Assembly (NCBI RefSeq): GCF_900114975.1 | Contig: NZ_FOUU01000001.1 | Location: forward strand, 558,001 to 622,000 | Source of the DNA: Thermodesulforhabdus norvegica | Lineage (GTDB): Bacteria; Desulfobacterota; Syntrophobacteria; Syntrophobacterales; Thermodesulforhabdaceae | DNA length: 64,000 bases | Direction: 5' to 3' | Shown: piece after piece, positions 55,006 through 62,899 of the stretch | Layout of the letters: every line of letters starts with the position of its first letter | Position numbering within the stretch: position 1 is the first letter of the stretch | Notes under the pieces: model-generated | The model's database searches: none | The model's input: only the letters and a program-made list of their open reading frames with translations | Told to the model about the DNA's origin: nothing | Position numbers and translations under genes: made by a program

Positions 55006-56415
55006 GTGATCAGGTATCCGTCTTTTCGGCGCGTTCACTTTATAGGAATCGGCGGAATCGGTATGAGCGGCATAGCCGAGGTTCTTCTGAATATGGGATA
55101 TGAGGTGTCCGGTTCTGACATACGTGAAAGCGATACGACTTTGAGACTCAGGGAGCTCGGAGCGGATGTGAGAATCGGTCACGATCCGGGAAACATAGAG
55201 GGAGCCGAAGTGGTCGTTTTTTCTTCGGCCGTTAGGGCCGATAATCCCGAAATGGTTGCGGCTCTGAACACGCCGGGCTTGCCGGTTATACCCCGTGCCG
55301 AAATGCTTGCCGAACTCATGAGGATGAAACATTCAATTCTTGTTGCCGGCGCCCATGGCAAAACGACGACTACTTCTATGATAGGCACTCTTCTGTGTGA
55401 GTCGGGTCTGGATCCCACGGTTGTTATTGGAGGAAAACTCAATGCCTGGGGAACCAACGCCAAGATGGGAGCCGGTCAATTTTTCGTGGCCGAAGCCGAC
55501 GAGAGCGATGGGACCTTTCTGCTGTTCAGTCCTTCCATAGCCGTGATTACCAACATAGACAGAGAACATCTGGACTATTACCGGGATATTGACCACATCG
55601 TTGACTCCTTTATTCAGTTCGCCAATCGGGTGCCTTTCTACGGTCTTACCGTTCTTTGCTGTGACAACGAATGGGTGGCCACAAGGGTTCTGCCGGCCCT
55701 CAAGAGGCGCTACGTAACTTACGGATTTCGTGAAGGAGCCAATTATCGGGCTCTTAACTTACGGGCCGAAGGTTTCGGAAGCGTTTACGATCTTGAGTGG
55801 AACGGCAGGGTTGTTTGTTCGTTCAGAATTAGCGTACCGGGAAGACATAATGTTTTGAATTCTCTTGCGGCCGTTGCGGTTGGTCGAGAGCTGGGCCTTT
55901 CCTGGGAGGAGATTGGAAAAGGGTTAGAGCGGTTTACCGGGGTTCAGAGAAGGCTTCAGATCAAAGGAGATGTAAAGGGTATCACGGTGATAGACGATTA
56001 CGGTCATCATCCTACCGAAATTGAGGCAGTCCTGGAAACACTGGAGGAGTATTTCCCGGAAAGGCGAAAAGTCGTGGTTTTCCAGCCCCATCGTTATACG
56101 AGAACCAGGGCATTGGCCGACGAGTTCGCCAGAGTCTTTCGTAGATGTCATGTTCTTTTCATGTGCGATATTTACCCTGCAGGGGAAAAACCCATACCGG
56201 GAATAACGGGTGAATTTCTTGCGGAAAAGATAAAGAGGGAATCCTTCGGAGACGGTGATCGAATATTCAGGTTCAGACCGTCCCTTGAGGAGCTTTTACA
56301 GGAGGTAGTGGATAGTATAACCTCCGGGGACATGGTTATAACTCTGGGGGCGGGGAATGTCTGGAAGGTCGGTGAAGAACTCCTTTTGAGGCTAAGGCGT
56401 CAAGAACCGCGATGA
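55006..56415 (+). CDS. murC: UDP-MurNAc--L-alanine ligase
   Basis: This 469-residue ligase attaches L-Ala to UDP-MurNAc. The start VHFIGIGGIGMSGIAEVL, ATP loop ILVAGAHGKTTTTSMIGTLL, AEADESDGTFLLFSP, and DDYGHHPTEIEAVLETL are family signatures. The start is GTG 55006, two bases past the ftsW stop. murG, often between ftsW and murC, is missing. It overlaps murB by four bases. Confidence 0.95.
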   Translation: MIRYPSFRRVHFIGIGGIGMSGIAEVLLNMGYEVSGSDIRESDTTLRLRELGADVRIGHDPGNIEGAEVVVFSSAVRADNPEMVAALNTPGLPVIPRAEMLAELMRMKHSILVAGAHGKTTTTSMIGTLLCESGLDPTVVIGGKLNAWGTNAKMGAGQFFVAEADESDGTFLLFSPSIAVITNIDREHLDYYRDIDHIVDSFIQFANRVPFYGLTVLCCDNEWVATRVLPALKRRYVTYGFREGANYRALNLRAEGFGSVYDLEWNGRVVCSFRISVPGRHNVLNSLAAVAVGRELGLSWEEIGKGLERFTGVQRRLQIKGDVKGITVIDDYGHHPTEIEAVLETLEEYFPERRKVVVFQPHRYTRTRALADEFARVFRRCHVLFMCDIYPAGEKPIPGITGEFLAEKIKRESFGDGDRIFRFRPSLEELLQEVVDSITSGDMVITLGAGNVWKVGEELLLRLRRQEPR

Positions 56416-57389
56416 TTGAGCCGGCACTGAAAGAATTCATACAGATGGTTGAAAAAGACAGACTGCAACGGGTGAGGTGCCTTCAAAGAGAACCTTTGAG
56501 CAGGCATACTACCTTCAGGATCGGCGGCCCCGTGGATCTGTTTGTTGAAGTTTTTTATCCCGATGATGTGGCAAAAATCATGAGTTTTTGTAAGACCAAC
56601 GGGTTGCCCATAAAGATAATGGGCGGTGGAAGCAATCTTCTCGTTTCCGACGGGGGGGTGCGGGGGTTGGTGGTTAAACTTGAAGCGGCAAAGGTGGATG
56701 ACTTTTTCCGTGAAACTGCGAATGACGGCCTGGCTTATCGAGACGACGGTAATGTTATCGTGAGGGTGCATGGGGGTCTTAAGACCAAAACACTTATCTC
56801 CTGGTGTGTCAGGATGGGCTTTTCGGGTTGTGAGTTTCTGGCCGGCATCCCTGCTACGGTAGGCGGAGCCGTGAAAATGAATGCAGGGACTCAAAGGGGT
56901 TGTATGGGTGATGTTGTCGAGACCGTGGAAGTTATAGACTCTGAAGGAAAATACCATGTCCTTGATTACATGAAAGATTGCAGGCCTTCCTATAGACACG
57001 CCGACATTCCGGAGTCCGGGGTGGTGGTATCCGCGACCTTCAGGCTTTTACGTTCTCGTCCCGATAAAGTTCGTCTGAAAGTTAAGTCTATCATGAAAGA
57101 AAGGCTCGAAAAGCAGCCTTTAGGTTATCCATCCGCAGGATGCGTTTTCCGTAACCCTGCTCAAAACCTTAGCGCAGGATATCTAATCGATAAATGCGCT
57201 CTGAAGGGAGTCAGAATAGGAGATGCCGAGATAAGTGCCAAGCACGCAAACTGGATTATAAATCGAGGTCGAGCCACGGCAAAAGAAGTACTCAGTTTGA
57301 TTGAGATGGTTAAGAAAAGGGTTTTTGATGAGTTTGGATTGGTGCTTCAAGAAGAACTGGAGATCTGGCATGAGGATGAAACGATGTGA
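56412..57389 (+). CDS. murB: UDP-N-acetylenolpyruvoylglucosamine reductase
   Basis: This 325-residue flavoenzyme reduces UDP-enolpyruvyl-GlcNAc to UDP-MurNAc with NADPH. FAD-binding segments RHTTFRIGGPVDLFVEVF and IMGGGSNLLVSDGG, the catalytic Ser in PSAGCVFRNP, and FLAGIPATVGGAVKMNAGTQ are present. It is a type II-like MurB by length. It ends the cell-wall run; ftsQ and ftsA do not follow. Confidence 0.95.
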   Translation: MIEPALKEFIQMVEKDRLQRVRCLQREPLSRHTTFRIGGPVDLFVEVFYPDDVAKIMSFCKTNGLPIKIMGGGSNLLVSDGGVRGLVVKLEAAKVDDFFRETANDGLAYRDDGNVIVRVHGGLKTKTLISWCVRMGFSGCEFLAGIPATVGGAVKMNAGTQRGCMGDVVETVEVIDSEGKYHVLDYMKDCRPSYRHADIPESGVVVSATFRLLRSRPDKVRLKVKSIMKERLEKQPLGYPSAGCVFRNPAQNLSAGYLIDKCALKGVRIGDAEISAKHANWIINRGRATAKEVLSLIEMVKKRVFDEFGLVLQEELEIWHEDETM

Positions 57390-57639
57390 TGTTACATCTG
57401 TTGTGGTTCGCTGTAGAAATCGCGATTGTATTACGGTGAGCTTTGTAACTGCAGGCTAATAACGGGTTGTCTGTAGTAAAACTGAAAATATTAAAGACCT
57501 GTGGTGAACTTTAGTTTTATTCATACTTTTAACTTTGTGGGCGGCATATATGCTCATTGCCTAAAAGCAGAAGGGCGATTAGACTTGATGATCTACCGAT
57601 ATCGGCATTTATGTTGTTTTTCAAAAGAGACGAAAGGCG
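57390..57639. other. 250-base AT-rich gap
   Basis: No gene is supported. It is AT-rich and must hold the promoter of the next gene. I see no clear hexamer pair, riboswitch or terminator for murB. Confidence 0.4.
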
Positions 57640-59289
57640 GTGAACATTTTCAGGCGAAGTGGGAATATGTCTAATTCTTCGGAAAATCGGCGAATAAGCG
57701 AAGTGGTCCTATCGATGGATTGTCTTGAGGCCCTCTTTAGTTCTCTCGACTTCAAAGGATGGCGTATCCTTGAGAAAGCAGGCCGTAAAGGCATAAGGAT
57801 TTGGGTGCATCTGGGTATTCTGAATGCTCTTTTTGAAAGGTGGTTGTCGAAGGGTAGGGGGTTGGAGTTTAAAAGGCTGGTGGGCAGAATCCTTGAGTAT
57901 GCGAAACCTCTAGCTGCGCTTTCTGAAGATGCTTTTTCCATTTGCAATGACTCGGTAGATCCTTATGTCAGGCAGGTGTTACTTTCTCTTGACCGCCTTG
58001 GCCCGGAAGCAAAAGCCCTTTGTGTGGAACATCTGGAAAAACCTGCTTCTTCCGGGTTGTGGATTACAATTGACGAATTTACCGAATATCTGGATGGTAC
58101 CGTGACGACGGTCCCTGTGCCCTTTGTTGATCTCAGGAGTCAGCAGGATCGAATAAGGGCATCCCTGGAGAAAAATATCTTTCGGGTTCTCATGCACGGC
58201 AGGTACGTCAGGGGGGACGAGGTTTCTGAGCTGGAGCATAAGCTGGCGGAGTATGTGGGTGTCAGGCACTGTATTGCCTGTTCCAGCGGGACCGATGCCA
58301 TTCTTTTGAGTTTGCTTGCCCTGAGGATCGGCCCCGGGGATGCGGTTTTTACAAGTCCCTTTACTTTTTTTGCAACGGCGGAAGCTATAGCACTTCTTGG
58401 GGCTACGCCGGTATTCGTTGACGTGGATCCGGTAAACTTTCTCATCGACCCGAATCAGCTTGTTAAGGCGGTAAAATCCCTCAGTGAAGGAGGAATTGAT
58501 TATCCCCTTCCTGAGTCCGGAGACCTGAAAGCGCGGGCCGTAATAACCGTTGATTTGTTCGGCGTGCCCTGTGACTATGACAGAATAAGAGTCATTGCCG
58601 ATCGTTACGGTCTTCTTCTGATCGAGGATGCGGCTCAGGCCTTTGGTGCCCGGCGAAAAGGGCGCAGAGCCTGTAGTTTCGGTGATTTGGCGTGCACCTC
58701 CTTTTTTCCCGCAAAACCTCTGGGTTGCTATGGGGACGGCGGAGCAGTTTTTACAGACTTCGATGAGTACGCCGACGTGGTGAGGTCCCTCAGGGATCAC
58801 GGTCAGGGTTTGGGTGCTTACGAGCACCTGAGAGTGGGCTTAAATGCGAGAATGGATACGCTTCAGGCGGCGATCCTTCTGGCCAAACTCGAAATTTTTG
58901 AAGAAGAACTGGGCCTCAGGAGGAAAGTAGCGGAAGAGTACTCAAGGCTTATAGGTAACCTGCCCGGTGTCAGAATTCCTCAAGTAGCCCTGCCGGAACT
59001 TACGGAGAGTGCCTGGGCTCAATATTGCGTCGTCTTTGAGCGTAAAGAAGTCAGGGATAAGGTTAGGAGAGCCCTGAATTCCGCAGGGATACCCTGTGCC
59101 GTTTACTATCCTGTTCCGCTTCATCTGCAGCCGGCTTTTTCCCGTCTTGGCTATAAGAAGGGCGATTTCCCTGTTGCCGAATGGCTTTCGGAACGGGTCC
59201 TGGCTCTGCCGTTCCACCCCTATCTCGGGCCCGAGGTTATGGAAAAAGTTGCAGGGATTATAGAAGCTTCAATCCGTCATATTTCGTAA
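57640..59289 (+). CDS. DegT/DnrJ sugar aminotransferase with unusual N-terminal domain
   Basis: This 549-residue protein has two parts. From about residue 160 it is a normal PLP-dependent sugar aminotransferase: VPFVDLRSQQDRIRASL, CIACSSGTDAILLSLLAL, LLIEDAAQAFGA, and the Schiff-base Lys K359 in SFFPAKPLGCYGDGGAV. The first 155 residues do not belong to the family. They have a PIN-like pattern of acidic residues (D27 in VVLSMDCLEALF, D97, D104, D107, D145 in WITIDEF), but the fold is uncertain. GTG 57640 is the outer start; ATG 57667 is an alternative. It probably makes an amino sugar for surface polysaccharide. It converges on the next gene with a 13-base overlap. Confidence 0.82.
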   Translation: MNIFRRSGNMSNSSENRRISEVVLSMDCLEALFSSLDFKGWRILEKAGRKGIRIWVHLGILNALFERWLSKGRGLEFKRLVGRILEYAKPLAALSEDAFSICNDSVDPYVRQVLLSLDRLGPEAKALCVEHLEKPASSGLWITIDEFTEYLDGTVTTVPVPFVDLRSQQDRIRASLEKNIFRVLMHGRYVRGDEVSELEHKLAEYVGVRHCIACSSGTDAILLSLLALRIGPGDAVFTSPFTFFATAEAIALLGATPVFVDVDPVNFLIDPNQLVKAVKSLSEGGIDYPLPESGDLKARAVITVDLFGVPCDYDRIRVIADRYGLLLIEDAAQAFGARRKGRRACSFGDLACTSFFPAKPLGCYGDGGAVFTDFDEYADVVRSLRDHGQGLGAYEHLRVGLNARMDTLQAAILLAKLEIFEEELGLRRKVAEEYSRLIGNLPGVRIPQVALPELTESAWAQYCVVFERKEVRDKVRRALNSAGIPCAVYYPVPLHLQPAFSRLGYKKGDFPVAEWLSERVLALPFHPYLGPEVMEKVAGIIEASIRHIS

Positions 59290-60443
59290 TTCCGGGTTAC
59301 CACATTTTCCAGCGCCATGTAGCCGAGGTGTCTCGAAGGGCCGAAGAATTTGACGAAGTGATAGGCCGGGACGTATTCAAAACCGCGAATCTCTTTATGG
59401 TAGCCTCCGAAGCCAGGATCGAACATTTTGATGCCTTTTTCAATGGCATACATAAAGGGTATGTAGTAGCAGGTGGCGAAGTGCAGGTAAGGTACGTGTT
59501 CAAAGCTCCCCCAGTAACGCCCGTAGAGTTTTTCGTTTTTCTCGAAGAATATGGCCATTCCTTTGGTATCGCTCCCGCGGGTTGCAATGGAAAAGGCACA
59601 GCGATCTCTGAAAAAAGGCCTTAACAGGATAAAGAACTGGCGGTTAAGGTAAGGTCGAATCCAGGGCGGCATGTGTTTTTTCCATGTTCTGAGGTAGAGG
59701 CCGTACATCTGATCGAAAATCTTTTCGTCAACCCTGGAGCCCGGTTGCATGGATATGTGTATTCCCATTTCATTAAGCTTTCTCAACTCCCGTCGGACGT
59801 TGCGACGCTTGTGAGAGCCAAGACTCCGAAGGAATTCTTCGAAGCTGGCGTAGTGATTGTGCCACATAAAGTGTTGAGTTATAAGCTGGACGTATCCGAA
59901 TTGAGCCAGAAGGGGTTGCATTTCGTTTAAAAGGGGGTCCACAAAGTAGAGCCTCACCGACATGAAGCCGTAGATTTCGCACAGATAGTCTATGTAGCGC
60001 AGAAAAAGGCGCACAATGTGTTGCAGGTCTTTTGAGTTTCTGGTGGGGGTCAGAAATGAATAGGCCGGAACAGGCGTAAAGGGAATGGTGCCCACAAGGC
60101 CCTTTTCAAAGGGTATTCTGGTTATGGCCGAAACTTCGGCCATAAGTCCCGATATGCCGAATTCAAAGGCAGAATCGGTTCTTTCGAAAAAGGGTGCAAT
60201 GGCTATGATGTTATCCTTCCTGTCAACGAGAGCAATGTGGAAAGGCTGATAACGGCGTTCCTCGCCCACGCAACGGGATTCTTCAAGGATGTAAAAATAT
60301 TCCCACTCCATCATCGGAGCCAGGTGGTCGGTAAGCCGATTCCATTCATGGGGGCTTATCTCTTTAACGCTTGAGAATATCTTGAACTTTAATCCGGCCT
60401 GCACAGGTGAAGATAGTAAATCGGCGATCATAGGCTTCATCAT
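59277..60443 (-). CDS. GNAT-like acyltransferase (PF04339/COG3146 type)
   Basis: This 388-residue protein matches the 'peptidogalycan biosynthesis' family (PF04339): HEWNRLTDHLAPMMEWEYFYILEES, HKRRNVRRELRKLNEMGI, and CYYIPFMYAIEKGIKMFDPG with GGYHKEIRGFEYVPAYHFV. These proteins have two GNAT-like halves and may add acyl or aminoacyl groups; the substrate is unknown. It overlaps the glycosyltransferase gene upstream by four bases, so the two are coupled. Confidence 0.85.
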   Translation of the reverse strand: MMKPMIADLLSSPVQAGLKFKIFSSVKEISPHEWNRLTDHLAPMMEWEYFYILEESRCVGEERRYQPFHIALVDRKDNIIAIAPFFERTDSAFEFGISGLMAEVSAITRIPFEKGLVGTIPFTPVPAYSFLTPTRNSKDLQHIVRLFLRYIDYLCEIYGFMSVRLYFVDPLLNEMQPLLAQFGYVQLITQHFMWHNHYASFEEFLRSLGSHKRRNVRRELRKLNEMGIHISMQPGSRVDEKIFDQMYGLYLRTWKKHMPPWIRPYLNRQFFILLRPFFRDRCAFSIATRGSDTKGMAIFFEKNEKLYGRYWGSFEHVPYLHFATCYYIPFMYAIEKGIKMFDPGFGGYHKEIRGFEYVPAYHFVKFFGPSRHLGYMALENVVTRNYEI

Positions 60444-61579
60444 TTTCTTTTCTCCATAAGTAGCTTTCTGTACAGGTTAAAGACCTGCCGGTAGCGGGTT
60501 TCAGGGGAACATAGCCTTTTGACCAGCTCATAGCCTTTTGTAGCACGCCTCTCCGCTTCGTCTGGATTTGACAGGGCTTCGATGATGGCTTCGGCCAACT
60601 TTTCGCCGCTGGAAGGCGGAACTACCCAGCCTGTTTCCCCCTTTATTACGATTTCCGAATTCCCGGAAACCTCCGTCGTAACGACGGGCTTTTTCATGGC
60701 AAGCGACTCTCTGATTGCTCCGGTTATGCCTTCTCCTTCAACGGATGCGCAAACGGATAGACTGCAGGCCGCAAGAATTGTGGGAACGTCCTTTCTGTGT
60801 CCCGTAAAGAGAAGTGAATCGCCGAGACCCAGCTTATCTCTTTCGGCAAGCAGACGAAGATAGTATTCCCTGTCGTCCACGTTACCGACCACGCAGAATT
60901 TGGCCTCGGGAAAAACTTTTTTTACCCTGTGAGCGGCGCTGATGAAGTACTCAAGCCCTTTTCGCCTGTCCACCGCGGCAACGCACACGACAAGAGGCAC
61001 GCCGTCCGACAACCCGAGCTCTCTCCGAAAGCCGGAACTATCGATGTTTGGGCTGAATCGTGATGCGTCATAACTGCCGTAGATTACGGAAATCTTTTCC
61101 TCTGAAATACCTTCTTCTCTTACCAGAACGTCCTTTACCGCTTTGCTGACCGCAATTATGTGATCAAGCCCATCGGAGCGGAAGACCCGGCGGGTTACGG
61201 GATCCGGCAAGGGATAGGTGGTTCCCCTGTTGATAATAAGGACATGTGCCGACGTCCTTAATAAAACTCGCGTTGAAAAGTATCCAAAAAGAAGTGCAAG
61301 ATTCCTGTGGCAGTGTATTATGTCTATCTGTTCTTCTTTAACAAATCGGGCGAGTTGAAGGTAGGAAGAGGGGTTTTTCATGTTCATGTGCCGGATCTTG
61401 AATGGGAAAGCTTGCCTTAACGTGCTGTGGACGTCGCGGAAGGGTTGCCTGTGGAAAATACAGGTTACAAGGTGGCCTCTTTTTTGTTGCATAGTAGCAA
61501 GGTTCAGCCCTTGAAATGCACCTCCCCGGGTGAGAGCATGATGTGTAAAGAGATGCAGGATTTTAAGCCTTTCCTCCAT
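60440..61579 (-). CDS. GT4-type glycosyltransferase
   Basis: This 379-residue GT-B enzyme starts ILHLFTHHALTRGGAFQGLN and has the C-terminal donor motif with EGEGITGAIRESLAMKKPVV (E-x7-E type) after FTGHRKDVPTILAACSLSVC. It probably transfers a sugar from a nucleotide donor in LPS or exopolysaccharide synthesis. I chose ATG 61579 because it starts the fold, though its ribosome site is weak. The frame extends 135 bases upstream over the divergent gene. The 5' ends of the two divergent genes overlap by about 39 bases. Confidence 0.82.
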   Translation of the reverse strand: MEERLKILHLFTHHALTRGGAFQGLNLATMQQKRGHLVTCIFHRQPFRDVHSTLRQAFPFKIRHMNMKNPSSYLQLARFVKEEQIDIIHCHRNLALLFGYFSTRVLLRTSAHVLIINRGTTYPLPDPVTRRVFRSDGLDHIIAVSKAVKDVLVREEGISEEKISVIYGSYDASRFSPNIDSSGFRRELGLSDGVPLVVCVAAVDRRKGLEYFISAAHRVKKVFPEAKFCVVGNVDDREYYLRLLAERDKLGLGDSLLFTGHRKDVPTILAACSLSVCASVEGEGITGAIRESLAMKKPVVTTEVSGNSEIVIKGETGWVVPPSSGEKLAEAIIEALSNPDEAERRATKGYELVKRLCSPETRYRQVFNLYRKLLMEKRK

Positions 61580-62419
61580 CGCAGGAAACAACCCCCTACA
61601 ATACTGGTTTCCGCCGCAATACCAGAGGAATACAGACCGTTGAAGACAATTTTCGACACCTCCCGGACAATTCTCGGCAACATACCCGTTTATGAAACAT
61701 ACCTTACGTCTCACCCTAAGTCATCAGAAGAAAATGTATGCCGCCACTGTGTACTTGTTGCAACCGGCATGGGTCCGAATTTCTGGTTTAGGCACGGGTT
61801 GCGCATTCTCAACCACCTTCGCCCCGATCTCCTGATTTCCTTTGGGTTTTGCGGAGAACTTACCGCATCTCACAGTGACTCGGGTCTTTACATTCCCACG
61901 ATTTTCCGCCCCCCCGGATACCACTCCTCGTCACCACTGCCCGTGCTTTCGTTAACTCTGCCGTCTTCGGTAATAAAAACCCTTGCCGCATATGGAGGCA
62001 CCGTGTGTCAAGCAATAAGTGTGCCCGTTTATGTGCCGAAAAAGTTTATAGCCACTAAAGACACTGCCCCGTCGATTCTTGATATGGAATCCTATTTTAC
62101 GGCTTTGGTGGCTTCCCTTTTCGGTCTTCCCTTTATTTGCCTTCGGGCAAAAACGGACGGTCCCGACGACGAAATACCCTTTGAAGTTAATCGACTTATA
62201 GACTCGTCGGGCTTCGTTTCTATAAGACGTGTCCTGTCGTACGCCTTCGGCGATCCCGGGGTGATTGTTTCTTTCTTCAGGTATTTTCGAAGATCTGCCA
62301 AAGCGGCGGCCGTACTAAAAGAAGCCGTTCTTGCGGTATTGAGGCTTCCATTGGCGGATCTGACCTCTATCGAGCCGCCGAGAATAATGGGTGACTCAGA
62401 TCAGCTTGCCAAGGATTAG
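61541..62419 (+). CDS. nucleoside phosphorylase/nucleosidase-like protein
   Basis: This protein of about 292 residues has the phosphorylase-superfamily pattern: TILVSAAIPEEYRPLK, VATGMGPNFWFRHGLRIL, LLISFGFCGELTAS (Gly-rich base loop), and ILDMESYFTALVA, the Met-Glu ribose-binding motif, with LRAKTDGPDDEIP. Members include MTA/SAH nucleosidase and the hopanoid-linked HpnG. The exact substrate is unknown. The start is uncertain: ATG 61541 has GGGTGAG seven bases upstream, and ATG 61553 is another option. It ends inside the 3' end of pgpA (24-base convergent overlap). Confidence 0.75.
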   Translation: MCKEMQDFKPFLHRRKQPPTILVSAAIPEEYRPLKTIFDTSRTILGNIPVYETYLTSHPKSSEENVCRHCVLVATGMGPNFWFRHGLRILNHLRPDLLISFGFCGELTASHSDSGLYIPTIFRPPGYHSSSPLPVLSLTLPSSVIKTLAAYGGTVCQAISVPVYVPKKFIATKDTAPSILDMESYFTALVASLFGLPFICLRAKTDGPDDEIPFEVNRLIDSSGFVSIRRVLSYAFGDPGVIVSFFRYFRRSAKAAAVLKEAVLAVLRLPLADLTSIEPPRIMGDSDQLAKD

Positions 62420-62899
62420 AAGTATGAAGCCGGCATAGAGGCCGCTTACTATGTCGTCTCCCATAACCCCGCAAAAAGTGCCTTTCATTCTGTCAAAGTG
62501 CCTGACACCCGGGGGTTTTGAAATGTCAAAAAGGCGAAAGAGCAGGAAGCCCGGGATGAGAAGCACGGATATGTGAAGTTTATCGCCGGTAATCAGGGGA
62601 ACTACCAGAAATCCTGCGACTTCGTCCAGAACGAACCTTGTGGGGTCGGTTTCCTTCCACAGTTTTTGTACTTCCGGGAGCACTAATGCCGAGATCAGGC
62701 ATACCAACAATAGCCAGGTCAGGATAAAAAATCTGAATGCTGCAGGGCTTTTGAAGGTTTCGTAGCCCCATACCACGATGGGAATAGCCACTGCAGTTCC
62801 CCATGTTCCGGGCATTCGAGGCAGAAAACCCGCGCCACCGGCCGAAGCGGCCAGTATGCTTAACGACTTGCTTACGGTTTTCCCGAAGTTGCAGTTCAT
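62396..62899 (-). CDS. pgpA: phosphatidylglycerophosphatase A
   Basis: This 167-residue membrane enzyme removes the phosphate from phosphatidylglycerol phosphate. The family motif is GAGFLPRMPGTWGTAVAIPI at the N-terminus, then FVLDEVAGFLVVPL, LFRLFDISKPPGVRHFD and GTFCGVMGDDIVSGLYAG. It has about four membrane segments. Its ATG overlaps the stop of the upstream MFS gene by four bases. Confidence 0.94.
   Translation of the reverse strand: MNCNFGKTVSKSLSILAASAGGAGFLPRMPGTWGTAVAIPIVVWGYETFKSPAAFRFFILTWLLLVCLISALVLPEVQKLWKETDPTRFVLDEVAGFLVVPLITGDKLHISVLLIPGFLLFRLFDISKPPGVRHFDRMKGTFCGVMGDDIVSGLYAGFILLILGKLI

Noticed and set aside
57390-57639. Riboswitch or tRNA in the gap after murB
   Set aside because: No cloverleaf, conserved core or terminator could be traced.
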